From: Candidatus Flexifilum breve
Lineage (GTDB): Bacteria; Chloroflexota; Anaerolineae; Aggregatilineales; Phototrophicaceae
Assembly: GCA_016717205.1 (NCBI GenBank)
Contig: JADKGC010000003.1
Coordinates: 1 to 64,000, forward strand
DNA length: 64,000 nt
Reading direction: 5' to 3'
Position 1 is the stretch's first letter, and each line of letters opens with the position of its first letter. The notes beneath the pieces are model-generated. The model had not been told where the DNA came from. It saw only the letters and a program-made list of their open reading frames with translations, and did not search any database. Of this stretch, positions 45,192 through 53,842 are shown one piece after another. The position numbers and the translations under genes are program-made.

Positions 45192-45818
45192 ATGACATTC
45201 GAAAATGAATCGCTCACAACGCTCTTCGATCACTGGAATGATCTACTGAAGACAACGCCCTCGGAACAAGAGCGCGAACAGCTGAAGCTAATTCCATTGT
45301 ACACGCTCAACGATAAGGATTACCCACAGAAACAAAATGAGCCAGACTATTTCAGTCACTGGATTGAGCGTTTACCTGCTTATTACCAGCGTAAAGCTCA
45401 ATTGGTGATGGCAATTTACGATCGGTTAAGGGCGGAGATACCCTTGACACGGGTTGTCTCAGAGGTGCTTGACGATAGACCGCAACTCAGCTACTTTCTG
45501 TTCGTCCGACATCTGCAACGATTTGTACTCAATGACCCAATGAGCTTATCAAGCAGCGCAAGCGCTGGATCAAATCAGTGGCAACCAGAATGGGTCAACA
45601 AACTGATACAGAATGGCGTATCGTTGGAGGAAATCCGTGCATTGACCCAAGAGGTTGCGCTGAAAGTAGTGGGCGACATTCTTGCCGTAACTGACGGCTA
45701 TGGTGCATATGGGGATTTGCCAGATAATGCGCCACGCCCTCGCATTGTTGCGACTGCCATCGCGTCCGGTCAATCACCTCGTTACCTAGATGGGTTACAC
45801 GAACATCTCGAGCTATGA
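45192..45818 (+). CDS. Hypothetical soluble protein (208 aa) in the immunity array
   Basis: Helical sequence (LFDHWNDLLKTTPSEQEREQ, YYQRKAQLVMAIYDRLRAEI, LSYFLFVRHLQRFVLNDPMS) with no known motif. Another 54-codon frame (45790-45954, beginning MGYTNISSYDLFFENIDGC) overlaps its end and may be its true C-terminus after a frameshift or a separate small gene. Function unknown. Confidence 0.6.
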   Translation: MTFENESLTTLFDHWNDLLKTTPSEQEREQLKLIPLYTLNDKDYPQKQNEPDYFSHWIERLPAYYQRKAQLVMAIYDRLRAEIPLTRVVSEVLDDRPQLSYFLFVRHLQRFVLNDPMSLSSSASAGSNQWQPEWVNKLIQNGVSLEEIRALTQEVALKVVGDILAVTDGYGAYGDLPDNAPRPRIVATAIASGQSPRYLDGLHEHLEL

Positions 45819-46020
45819 TCTGTTTTTTGAGAACATCGATGGGTGCTGGTCGTTTGAACACGAACGCATGCCGCATGGATCGACGATGCCCCGCATCAAG
45901 ATCGTGACTGGCTCAATTGAGGATTCAATTCTGCGTCCACCAGGAACCGAGTAAACAGCAAAAGGCCTAGACAGGTAAGATAATCACGCGATTAGCCAAC
46001 CCACCCGTAATCAGCCGGGG

Positions 46021-46113
46021 TCACGCCAGCTCATCGAGGGAGACGGTCAGCAGATCGATGCCCCCGCTGACTGGTCTCCCCCCGATAAACTGGGGGTAGA
46101 CCAGTGGGGTCAC
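46021..46113 (-). CDS. Possible 30-aa ORF coupled to the receptor gene
   Basis: GTG at 46113 overlaps the receptor stop as GTGA; the frame (MTPLVYPQFIGGRPVSGGID then LLTVSLDELA) runs through the hairpin at 46070. It could be a coupled micro-ORF or the end of an older gene. Confidence 0.3.
   Translation of the reverse strand: MTPLVYPQFIGGRPVSGGIDLLTVSLDELA
46070..46105. other. Stem-loop just downstream of the putative DGR variable region
   Basis: ACTGGTCT (46070-46077) pairs with AGACCAGT (46098-46105), then one mismatch, then CCCCC with GGGGG, around an 8-nt loop. It lies 5-42 bases beyond the receptor stop. Known DGRs have a hairpin at this place that promotes homing. Confidence 0.6.
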
Positions 46114-48881
46114 TCACCGGAGATCAGAGACGCTACAGGGACGGACACCACCAACCGCACGCCAAAGGCGTCGGCACTAGTGCTCGGAGAGTCGTAGCCA
46201 CAATACGCCGGCCGAGCGTAGCGTTGATCATCGGTGAACGCACCGCCCCGCACCACCTTCACCGCGTATATATTATAATACTCTACTAAAAGAGCCCCAA
46301 GGTAATCGTTGAGACACCACTCCCAGATCGTCCCCGCCATATCCCTCACGCCAAATGGAGACTCTCCTTGCGGGTAATTCCCGACCGCAGTCGTTCGACA
46401 CAGAAAATACGGTCCCACGCCCTGTTCCTGCTCATTGAGGTTGGCATGTCCCACCCGGTAGCCATCTCCCCACGGATATTCGCGCCCGTCACTGCCCCGC
46501 GCCGCGTATTCCCATTCCCATTCCAACGGGAGGCGAATCTCAACATCTTTCCCGATCAAGCCCGCCGCCCGATACTTGGCGTCCAACCAGCGACTGAACG
46601 CCACCGCTTGATACCACGACACGCTATCACGCGGGTGATTGCGATATGGGTTGTACTGTTCCGCCATCGGCTGCCGTTGATACGCATCCGGCATACCCGC
46701 CCACCAACGCGGATCGTCGTACTCACCAGAGTCGATGAAAGCTTGAAACTGCACGAACGTCACCGGATATTTGGCGATCTTGAAGTTGTACGTGATTTCG
46801 CGTTCCTGCGTGTCTTGTCCATACAGGAACTTACCTGCTGGCACATCACACCACGCCAGATCGGGCAGCCCATCAGGACGCAAACCAACGCCGGGGCGGT
46901 GATCATGCTCGTGGTTCAGCCGTCCCCATTCCGCTACAGCGTAAGGTGATCGTCGCGCTCCCGGTGCGGGTTCGTATAGCGGCTTCAACGCCGAATTCGC
47001 GCACGCTGCGCCGCTCTCGGTTGCCACACGATAGGCGAGATCCGGTTGCACCGGTGTGAGCCATTCAACGACTTGCGTTGCTTCGCCGCGCATCCCCGCC
47101 AGCAGCAGAGCCGGTTCTTCCCACCCGGTTGCCGTCCACCACTCGTCGGACGGGAAATACTTGCTCGCCGGTACGCCGCGCCGCAGGTCTTCGTCCATTT
47201 CATACGCCACAAAATACTCTTGCAGCAGTTGGTGATTGAACCGTACCGTGTCAGTCTGTTCGAGGATCCTGGCGCTCACCGCAAAATACAACAGCAGCGT
47301 GGCGTCCGCTTCAGGTACTGCTTGCCGGAAGGCTGCTAGCACAAAATCAGCGTTCACGCTCGTGCCAGTCTGATCGCTCTGCATCCGGTAGGCCAGCGCC
47401 GCCAGCGCCCGCTTCTGCGTTGCTTCGTTGATCCATACCCGGTCTGGGCGCACCGCCGTCTTGCCGCGTTCTCCCATGAGCAGCGCGACGAAGCGCCCGA
47501 ATAGATCGCCCTTGCTGCTCGGCGGTTCACCGCTCAGCGCGAAGATTTCGATCACGATTTGCAGCAAGAATGGGTTGGTCACTACGCCGAGCATATCGGG
47601 TAATGTGTGTTGTTCACGCAGCGACTGGCGCAGTTTGTCCAACAGTATAAGCTCAGGTATCCAGTTAGGCCCCGGTTTATCTTCCCCAGTGAAGAACTCG
47701 CGGTAGGTGGCATCCTTTGCTACCTGCTGATACCACGTCCACGCCCGCCGCGCATCATAGCCCGCCAGCGCCCAGAACAGCGTATCCCGATCCTCATCTT
47801 CCAGATAGTTGCTCATGAACAACCGGATGCGTTCCAGATCCAGCGGTTGCAAATCGACGCGCTGTAAGGGCAGCTTGCGCTCGACGTAATCCAGTTTGCG
47901 GCAAGACACGATCACCGCCACATCGCGATGACTGCGCAGCCACGCCTCTAATTTGGTGTGGTGGGCAGGTGGCATTTCGTTCAAGCCGTCGAGCAGCAAT
48001 ACCACGCGCTTTGGCAGATACTCACGCAGATGCAGCCCGCCGAAGCCCGCTTCGAGAAATTGCGTGAAGTCCTCACCGGTGTACGCACTTAAGCGCACGA
48101 ACAGCGGCAGCGGCCGGTGATACGGCTCAGCGGTTTCTTCGGCGGCAGCACTCGCATATTCGTATGCCAACCGCTCCAGCGTAGTCGTTTTGCCCGCACC
48201 CGGATCACCGATCAACGCGACGCGGCGATAATTCCGCAGCCCTTCCCACAGTTCGTCGAGGTTCTCCGTCTTGACCGTCACGCCTTTTTCAGCATCCAAG
48301 CTGTGGTTGATATGTTGGTGAAACGCGTGGCGCATTTCAATCATCCGTGCGGTCGCCAGTTTCAGCTTAACCTTCTGTTCCACAAGACGCGCCGCCGTCG
48401 CCATATTGGTATACAGATCGCGCCAGTGATCGTACTTCTGTCCGATGGTTTGGAGGTAAGCGATCTCATGGTCACGCTGGGATTGCGGGTCAATTTCTTC
48501 GGCGTTGGGATTGTTCAAACGGCGTGCCAGCAGCGCCAAGCCCGCGTCCCAATCGGCAAAGTTGATATAGGTGTGGTTGATGATCACAATCGGGCGGTGT
48601 CCGCCGGGGAATACCAGCGGGATGATCGGTTTCTTTTGCATCAGCGCATAGCCGATTTCCAACCGCACAAAACTATCCGCGCGTTTGAGATCGGATGTCA
48701 CCACGACGATCACATGTGTCGCCTCATTGATCGCATTTTCAATTTCGCCCGTAAAATCAGCAGTGGGATCAATGCGCTGATCGCGCCACGCCCTGATGCC
48801 GCGTGCGCGGATATCGGTATACAAGCGCAAACTTTCATCAGCGCTATCTTTACGGGCATAGGAAATGAAGACGTTTACCAT
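46110..48881 (-). CDS. TIR-NACHT-FGE receptor-like protein with DGR-type C-terminus
   Basis: 923 aa from ATG 48881. Residues 1-135 are a TIR domain (VNVFISYARKDSADESLRLY; FVRLEIGYAL with the likely catalytic Glu). A NACHT ATPase follows: Walker A VALIGDPGAGKTTTLERLAY near residue 224, Walker B RVVLLLDGLNEMP near 294, sensor RDVAVIVSCRKLDYVERK. Residues from about 670 form an FGE-sulfatase/C-lectin domain (KIAKYPVTFVQFQAFIDSGE, EWEWEYAARG, GGAFTDDQRYARPAY). TIR enzymes typically consume NAD when activated, so this resembles NLR-type antiphage proteins with the FGE domain as sensor. The final sensor loop shows NNY codons typical of DGR diversification. A truncated small gene precedes it. Confidence 0.88.
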   Translation of the reverse strand: MVNVFISYARKDSADESLRLYTDIRARGIRAWRDQRIDPTADFTGEIENAINEATHVIVVVTSDLKRADSFVRLEIGYALMQKKPIIPLVFPGGHRPIVIINHTYINFADWDAGLALLARRLNNPNAEEIDPQSQRDHEIAYLQTIGQKYDHWRDLYTNMATAARLVEQKVKLKLATARMIEMRHAFHQHINHSLDAEKGVTVKTENLDELWEGLRNYRRVALIGDPGAGKTTTLERLAYEYASAAAEETAEPYHRPLPLFVRLSAYTGEDFTQFLEAGFGGLHLREYLPKRVVLLLDGLNEMPPAHHTKLEAWLRSHRDVAVIVSCRKLDYVERKLPLQRVDLQPLDLERIRLFMSNYLEDEDRDTLFWALAGYDARRAWTWYQQVAKDATYREFFTGEDKPGPNWIPELILLDKLRQSLREQHTLPDMLGVVTNPFLLQIVIEIFALSGEPPSSKGDLFGRFVALLMGERGKTAVRPDRVWINEATQKRALAALAYRMQSDQTGTSVNADFVLAAFRQAVPEADATLLLYFAVSARILEQTDTVRFNHQLLQEYFVAYEMDEDLRRGVPASKYFPSDEWWTATGWEEPALLLAGMRGEATQVVEWLTPVQPDLAYRVATESGAACANSALKPLYEPAPGARRSPYAVAEWGRLNHEHDHRPGVGLRPDGLPDLAWCDVPAGKFLYGQDTQEREITYNFKIAKYPVTFVQFQAFIDSGEYDDPRWWAGMPDAYQRQPMAEQYNPYRNHPRDSVSWYQAVAFSRWLDAKYRAAGLIGKDVEIRLPLEWEWEYAARGSDGREYPWGDGYRVGHANLNEQEQGVGPYFLCRTTAVGNYPQGESPFGVRDMAGTIWEWCLNDYLGALLVEYYNIYAVKVVRGGAFTDDQRYARPAYCGYDSPSTSADAFGVRLVVSVPVASLISGE
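46167..46235 (-). other. Candidate DGR variable region (VR) in the receptor gene
   Basis: In this stretch sixteen codons at the exposed loop positions all end in C or T and can all derive from AAC or AAT by changes at their adenines, while the interspersed structural codons (CAA, GCT, CGG, GCG, TAT, CCG) are constant-type. This is the pattern left by adenine-directed mutagenesis of a C-lectin domain. No matching template repeat is found in the window. Confidence 0.5.
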
Positions 48882-48912
48882 ATTCCCTCTAAGTCGTCGC
48901 ATGTCCTGTGGG

Positions 48913-49223
48913 TTAATCGTCGAGTGAATGCCGCTGCAAATACTCGGGCACATTAACGCCGTACTGCGCGAGGTTCGCCTTGGCCCAGCGCTGTCCGTCA
49001 AGATAAGCTTTCCAGCGAGACATCGTAGTACGCCGCCATCTGCTCCAGCGTGGCTTTGTTTACATCAATCCCGTAGCGAGTGAACGCCCAGTTGAGATCG
49101 CCGACGAGGCAGTAGCGCCCATCATAGAGTTTGCCATCGGTCATCACCGTACGCCGCAAATCGTTCATGACCACCAACTGCCCCACATCGATTTTCGCAT
49201 TCGTCAGTTTACACCGATATACC
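48913..49223 (-). pseudogene. 5'-truncated, frameshifted small gene upstream of the receptor
   Basis: The frame from the IS end reads KLTNAKIDVGQLVVMNDLRR then TVMTDGKLYDGRYCLVGDLN and ATLEQMAAYYDVS; after a shift near 49010 it continues RWKAYLDGQRWAKANLAQYG to VPEYLQRHSLDD and stop. The transposase remnant at 49224 removed its start. Family unknown; its stop is 31 bp before the receptor start, so the two were probably cotranscribed. Confidence 0.5.
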
Positions 49224-49440
49224 TGTGGGGGTTACTTCGCGTATGTGAGGGAAAAGCTAAGGTTCATACCACCCGCCGATAGTCGTGATGCGAACCTCCA
49301 AATATGGGAAACGCGGTGACTTGTCCACTCATCGCTGGGTCAGAACTCAAACTCGTTGATGGAATAGGTATCTGCCCAGAAATGCCTTGATGAGGTCGAG
49401 CCGTATTGAAATAGGCAGCATACTCCTTTATCAACGTCAG
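49224..49440 (-). pseudogene. Transposase 3' remnant with terminal end
   Basis: Minus-strand reading LTLIKEYAAYFNTARPHQGI and later VTAFPIFGGSHHDYRRVV is the C-terminus of the transposase type seen at 38821. The terminal sequence TGTGGGGGTTACTTCGCG (49224) matches that copy's end. It marks the left border of the higher-GC cargo. Confidence 0.7.
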
Positions 49441-49852
49441 TTAGGAATAAGCGGATCGTAGATCAGTCCACGTCGGAATTGACACTCCACACCCTCTAGT
49501 CCCCTCTCCCCGATTGCGTGGGAGAGAGATGAGGGTGTGGGGGAACCAGCATTAGCCTTTCTGAAGCATAGAAGACCTTCAATCAGTACCGGGCAAGCCT
49601 TAGAGGCATAGAGCCTGGCGGTTCGCGCTTCTTCTTCAACTAGCTTCAAAGCGAGCTGGAACTGAGCGCTACGGGGGCGCATTCGGGACAATCGAGTGTA
49701 TGAGCTGGAATTCGCCATTTACGTTAATCATTCACGTGAAATCGATTAGCAATCGTTGACGTCCACATAAAGCGACCTGAATATGACGCGGTTTAGGATT
49801 TAATGAAAGAGAAGAATAATCGTCCGTGATCGATCTACACAGGAGACCCTAG
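49441..49852. other. Non-coding region before the transporter cargo
   Basis: 412 bp without a convincing gene (a 93-codon frame here reads mostly repeat sequence). It contains the REP-like hairpin at 49487 and the ribosome site (AGGAG) for the next gene. Confidence 0.45.
49487..49540. repeat. REP-like hairpin with CCCCTCTCCC core
   Basis: CCACACCCTC (49487-49496) pairs with GAGGGTGTGG (49531-49540), and the inner CCTCTCCC faces GGGAGAG. Elements with a CCCCTCTCCC/GGGAGAGG core are dispersed between genes in many Chloroflexota genomes. Confidence 0.55.
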
Positions 49853-51139
49853 ATGCGCAAACACGTACTCGCTCTGTTCGTCGCTGCACTGTTCCTGGTC
49901 ACGGCCGCCGTTTCTGCCCAGGATGGCCTGCCTCCGCTGGGCGCGGACCAGGACGTCACTATCACCTTCTACAGCTACAATCTGGCTTCGGCGGGCATTG
50001 GCGCTGCCGGTACTGAACAGCTCATTTCCGAATTTGAGGAACTTCACCCGAACATTCACGTCGAAGGCGTCGGCGTTCCTGCGACCGAAGTTGTCTCGCG
50101 CACGCAGGCGGACCTCGCGGCGGGTAATCCTCCGGATGTCGCGCAGTTGATCTTCAACGATCTCGATTTTGTCATCAATAACTTCGGCGCTACCCCGCTG
50201 GAACAGATTGTGCCCGTGGACGAATGGGCGGCGCACGTCGAAGGCTTCCACCCGCGGGGTTTGCCCCTCGGCCAACAAAACGGCCTGACCTACGGCATGG
50301 CGTTCACCTTCAGCACGCCCGTGCTGTACATCAACACGACCATCCTCGAAGAAGCCGGGATTGATCCCACCACCGTTCCGACCACGTGGGACGAAGTTGA
50401 AGAACTGGCACTGCAGGTTGTCGCCAACACCGACAAGCAGGGCGTGTCGATCTACCAGCAGAGCTGGATCGCGCAGGCGCTGGTGATGAGCAATGGTGGC
50501 CGTATGCTCAGCGAAGACCGCACGACGCTCATGTTCGGCGAAGAAGCGGGTCAGGGCGCGATGGCGCGTTTGCAGGCGATGGTCAACAGCGGCGCGCACG
50601 TGCCCGCCGGCGTCGAAGCCTTCCAGGCGTTTGCGGGTGGCCAAGTGGCGATGATGCTGAACACCACCGCCGCGCTGCGTTTCGTCCAGGATTCGTTTGC
50701 CCAGACCGGCCAGGTTCTGAATATGGGTATGATGCCCTCCTACGGTGATCTGCCGACCGTGCCGGTGAACAGCGGCAGCGCTCTGTTCATCCTGTCCCAA
50801 GATCCGCTCAAGCAGCGCGCGGCCTGGGACTTCATCAAGTTTGTGACCAGCGAACGTGGCTATACCATCATCACCAGCCAGATCGGCTACCTGCCGCTAC
50901 GCCCGGCCATCGTCAACGACCCGGAATATCTGGGCACGTGGATTGCGGAAAATCCGCTGTATCTGCCGAACCTCGAACAGCTCGACTCACTCACGCCCTG
51001 GGTGTCGTTCCCCGGCCCCAACTACCGCCAGATCGAGCAGATCATCACCGAAGCCCAGACCAACGTCATCTTCAACAACGCCGACCCGGCCACGCTGATG
51101 GATGCGCAGGTGCGCGCTCAGGCGCTCATGCCGCAGTAA
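49853..51139 (+). CDS. ABC transporter solute-binding protein (UgpB/MalE-like)
   Basis: 428 aa with a Sec signal (KHVLALFVAALFLVTAAVSA, cut before QDGL). Family 1 features: VTITFYSYNLASAGIGAAGT, ADLAAGNPPDVAQLIFNDLD, SGSALFILSQDPLKQRAAWD. The set with two permeases, a phosphatase and a phosphodiesterase-like enzyme suggests uptake of a phosphorylated compound such as a glycerophosphodiester; this is inference. Base composition is GC-richer than the immunity array upstream. Confidence 0.9.
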   Translation: MRKHVLALFVAALFLVTAAVSAQDGLPPLGADQDVTITFYSYNLASAGIGAAGTEQLISEFEELHPNIHVEGVGVPATEVVSRTQADLAAGNPPDVAQLIFNDLDFVINNFGATPLEQIVPVDEWAAHVEGFHPRGLPLGQQNGLTYGMAFTFSTPVLYINTTILEEAGIDPTTVPTTWDEVEELALQVVANTDKQGVSIYQQSWIAQALVMSNGGRMLSEDRTTLMFGEEAGQGAMARLQAMVNSGAHVPAGVEAFQAFAGGQVAMMLNTTAALRFVQDSFAQTGQVLNMGMMPSYGDLPTVPVNSGSALFILSQDPLKQRAAWDFIKFVTSERGYTIITSQIGYLPLRPAIVNDPEYLGTWIAENPLYLPNLEQLDSLTPWVSFPGPNYRQIEQIITEAQTNVIFNNADPATLMDAQVRAQALMPQ

Positions 51140-51279
51140 GCAGCATGTCGTCAACCTGACTGCCTATACAGCCCACCCCGCCTGCACGTAACGTAGACAG
51201 GGCGGGCTGTTCACCCAAAGAGACGCAAACCCGTTCGCGAGGCAGTGCGCCGACGGGCTTGCTAGCTGGGAGTGTTCCG

Positions 51280-52245
51280 ATGGAACAAGGACTTTCGCTG
51301 GATACCGGCGCGCGGTCGAGCGCCGAGGCGACGGGCGCCCGTCGTGCCGTCGTGGGCAAGCCGCTTTTTGAGCGAGCGCAGCCGTATCTGTACCTCCTGC
51401 CGGCGCTGGTGCTGCTGTTTATCTGGGTATACCGCCCGCTGATTGAGATCGTCATGCTCAGCTTCAACCAGTGGAACCTACTGCCGACGTCGCCGAAGAC
51501 GCCGGTGGGCTGGGCGAACTATCAGCAGGTACTGTCTCTGCCAGAAATACGCCAGGCGCTAATTAACACGGTCGCGTACACGGTTGGGCTGCTGCCGTTT
51601 TCGCTAGTGGGGCCGATCGTCATCGCCATTTTCACGTATGGTATGCGCGGGCGGGCGAGCGGCCTGTACCGGGCGATTATCTTCACGCCGGTGATCATCG
51701 CGCCGGTGGTAGTTACGGTGCTGTGGCGGTGGATTCTGCACCCGTATACCGGCATCGTGAATTACATCCTGAAAGACCTGTTCCACGCTGACCCGATCAA
51801 TTTCATGGGCGACCCTGCACTGATGATCCCGTCGATCACGTTCATCACTGGCTGGGGGCTGATCGGCTTCTGCACCCTGATCTTCGCGGCGGCGCTGACC
51901 AACATCAACCGGGAGTACCTGGAGGCGGCGGCCATCGACGGCGCGGGTTACTGGCAGATGATCCGCTTCGTGATGCTGCCGCTGTTGTCGCCGTCGATCC
52001 TGTTCGTGGCGCTGCTGACGGTGCTCTTCTCGTCACAGTGGACGTTCGTGCACATCAATGTGGCTTCGATCAACACGTTCCGCAGCCTGACGAGCAATAT
52101 CTACACCGTGTTATACGACTACGGCTTCCGGTCGTTCAACATCGGCGTGAGCTCGGCAGCGGCGGTGCTGATGTTCGTCGGCTTCAGCGTGATCGCGGTG
52201 ATCTTTCTGTGGCTGCAAAACCGCTACTCGTTCTACGATCACTGA
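51280..52245 (+). CDS. ABC transporter permease (UgpA/MalF type)
   Basis: 321 aa from ATG 51280 (GGGAG seven bases ahead). First helix YLYLLPALVLLFIWVYRPLI; EAA loop REYLEAAAIDGAGYWQMI. It follows the binding-protein gene after 140 bp and precedes the second permease by seven bases. Confidence 0.92.
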   Translation: MEQGLSLDTGARSSAEATGARRAVVGKPLFERAQPYLYLLPALVLLFIWVYRPLIEIVMLSFNQWNLLPTSPKTPVGWANYQQVLSLPEIRQALINTVAYTVGLLPFSLVGPIVIAIFTYGMRGRASGLYRAIIFTPVIIAPVVVTVLWRWILHPYTGIVNYILKDLFHADPINFMGDPALMIPSITFITGWGLIGFCTLIFAAALTNINREYLEAAAIDGAGYWQMIRFVMLPLLSPSILFVALLTVLFSSQWTFVHINVASINTFRSLTSNIYTVLYDYGFRSFNIGVSSAAAVLMFVGFSVIAVIFLWLQNRYSFYDH

Positions 52246-52252
52246 GGGAGAG

Positions 52253-53083
52253 ATGATGGTTGGCGTCCACAACAAACCCACGGCCGTCCGCTGGATCGGC
52301 CATATTCTAATCGGCACACTGTGTCTGCTGGTGCTGTTTCCGCTTTACTGGATGGTGGTGACCTCGATTCGGCCGCAGGGTGATTTTTTCGCGTCGTCGC
52401 TGCTGCCAAGCTCGGTCACGCTGGAGCACTACGCCTACGTGCTCAATCATCTGCCGCTCGGCAGGTTGTTCGTCAACACGGCGGTGATGGCCGTGGTGCG
52501 CACGGTGGCGCAGGTGCTGATCGGCCTGCTGGCCGGGTACGCCTTCGCTCGCTGGGACTTTTTCGGCAAACGGGCGCTATTCACGCTGTTCACGTTTACC
52601 TGGCTGGTGCCGCAGCAGGTGACGATGATCCCCAATTATGTGCTGATGTCGCAGTTGGGCTGGCTGAACTCATTGGCCGGCATGATTGTGCCGTCGATGG
52701 TCTCGACCTTCGCCATGATTCTGTTGTTCCAGCAGATCAAGGGCTTCCCGCATGACCTGATCGATGCGGCGCGCGTGGATGGCGGCACAAGCTGGATGAT
52801 TTTGTGGCGGGTGATCGTGCCGAACCTGCGGGCGATGCTGGCGTCGCTCGTCATCCTCCAGTTCATCGGCGCGTGGAACGACTATTTCTGGCCGCTGCTG
52901 GTCAGCAACCGCATGGAGACGGGCGTGCTTCAGCTTGGCCTACAAGGTTTTTTCACCCAGGAAGGCGACCTGTGGGGACCGATGATGGCGGCCGCCACGC
53001 TGACGGCGCTGCCGATCTTCATCATTTATGTGCTGCTTCAGCGCCAGGTTGTCGACTCTTTCGTCAAGTCAGGATTACGCTAA
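52253..53083 (+). CDS. ABC transporter permease (UgpE/MalG type)
   Basis: 276 aa; GGGAG ahead of ATG 52253. Helix ILIGTLCLLVLFPLYWMVVT, MalG-type TSIRPQGDFF, and EAA loop FPHDLIDAARVDGGTSWMIL. Ends QRQVVDSFVKSGLR. The stop directly abuts the phosphatase gene start (TAA ATG). Confidence 0.92.
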   Translation: MMVGVHNKPTAVRWIGHILIGTLCLLVLFPLYWMVVTSIRPQGDFFASSLLPSSVTLEHYAYVLNHLPLGRLFVNTAVMAVVRTVAQVLIGLLAGYAFARWDFFGKRALFTLFTFTWLVPQQVTMIPNYVLMSQLGWLNSLAGMIVPSMVSTFAMILLFQQIKGFPHDLIDAARVDGGTSWMILWRVIVPNLRAMLASLVILQFIGAWNDYFWPLLVSNRMETGVLQLGLQGFFTQEGDLWGPMMAAATLTALPIFIIYVLLQRQVVDSFVKSGLR

Positions 53084-53842
53084 ATGCTCCCTACCACTGA
53101 GTCTCGCTGGATCGCCCTGGACGGCGCCTTCAACGTGCGCGACCTGGGCGGCTACCCGCTTCCGGACGGCGTCACCCGTTGGGGGGAACTGCTACGCGGC
53201 GACAGTTTGCACCGGTTGACGACCGACGATCAGCGCCGACTGATCGATTACGGGGTGCGCACGGTCATCGACCTGCGACACCTCGGCGAACTGGAGACCG
53301 CGCCGGACGTGTTCAGCACGTCGGCGGAGGTCGCCTACCACCACGCCTCTGTGTATCGGGTGAACATGTCGGCGGGCACGGTCAGCCTGCCGCCGGACCT
53401 AGCCGTCATTTACCGCCATATCGTGGACGAGTGCCAGGCTGGGCTGCGCGAAACGCTGGACATTATCGCCGACGCGCCGGCGGGCGCGGTGCTATTTCAC
53501 TGCACGGCCGGTAAAGACCGCACCGGCATCGTCGCGGCGCTGCTGCTGAGTCTAGCAGGCGTGGCGCAGGACGTGATACTTGAAGATTTCGCGCTGACGA
53601 GCGTGGCCATGGAGCGCATGCGCGCGTTCCTGCCGCAGCACGACAGCCCAGAGCGTCAGGCCACCTTCGAGAAGCTGCTGGCCAGCGACCCGGCGGACTT
53701 GCGCAGCCTGATCGACCACCTGAACGCGCGTTATGGCGGGGTCGAGGCCTACGTGAAACAACTGGGTCTGTCGCCTAACCAGATTTACCGCATTCGTGAA
53801 CGCCTCATTCAGCCCTATGCACCCCAAGGAGACGCAAGATGA
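53084..53842 (+). CDS. Tyrosine/serine phosphatase (Y_phosphatase3 type)
   Basis: 252 aa. N-terminal FNVRDLGGYPLPDGVTRWGE and the P-loop VLFHCTAGKDRTGIVAALLL (Cys-x5-Arg) identify the bacterial LipA/PtpB-like family, which dephosphorylates proteins, phosphoinositides or small phospho-compounds. No signal peptide. In this operon it may dephosphorylate the imported substrate. The stop overlaps the next ATG. Confidence 0.9.
   Translation: MLPTTESRWIALDGAFNVRDLGGYPLPDGVTRWGELLRGDSLHRLTTDDQRRLIDYGVRTVIDLRHLGELETAPDVFSTSAEVAYHHASVYRVNMSAGTVSLPPDLAVIYRHIVDECQAGLRETLDIIADAPAGAVLFHCTAGKDRTGIVAALLLSLAGVAQDVILEDFALTSVAMERMRAFLPQHDSPERQATFEKLLASDPADLRSLIDHLNARYGGVEAYVKQLGLSPNQIYRIRERLIQPYAPQGDAR

Noticed and set aside
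39266..49223. DGR reverse transcriptase or template repeat
   Set aside because: Looked for a YxDD-type polymerase frame and for an A-rich relative of the candidate variable region around the receptor and the Avd remnant; none found in the window.
49437..49718. 93-codon minus-strand frame
   Set aside because: Most of it is the REP-like hairpin and repeat sequence; no domain-like pattern and no ribosome site.
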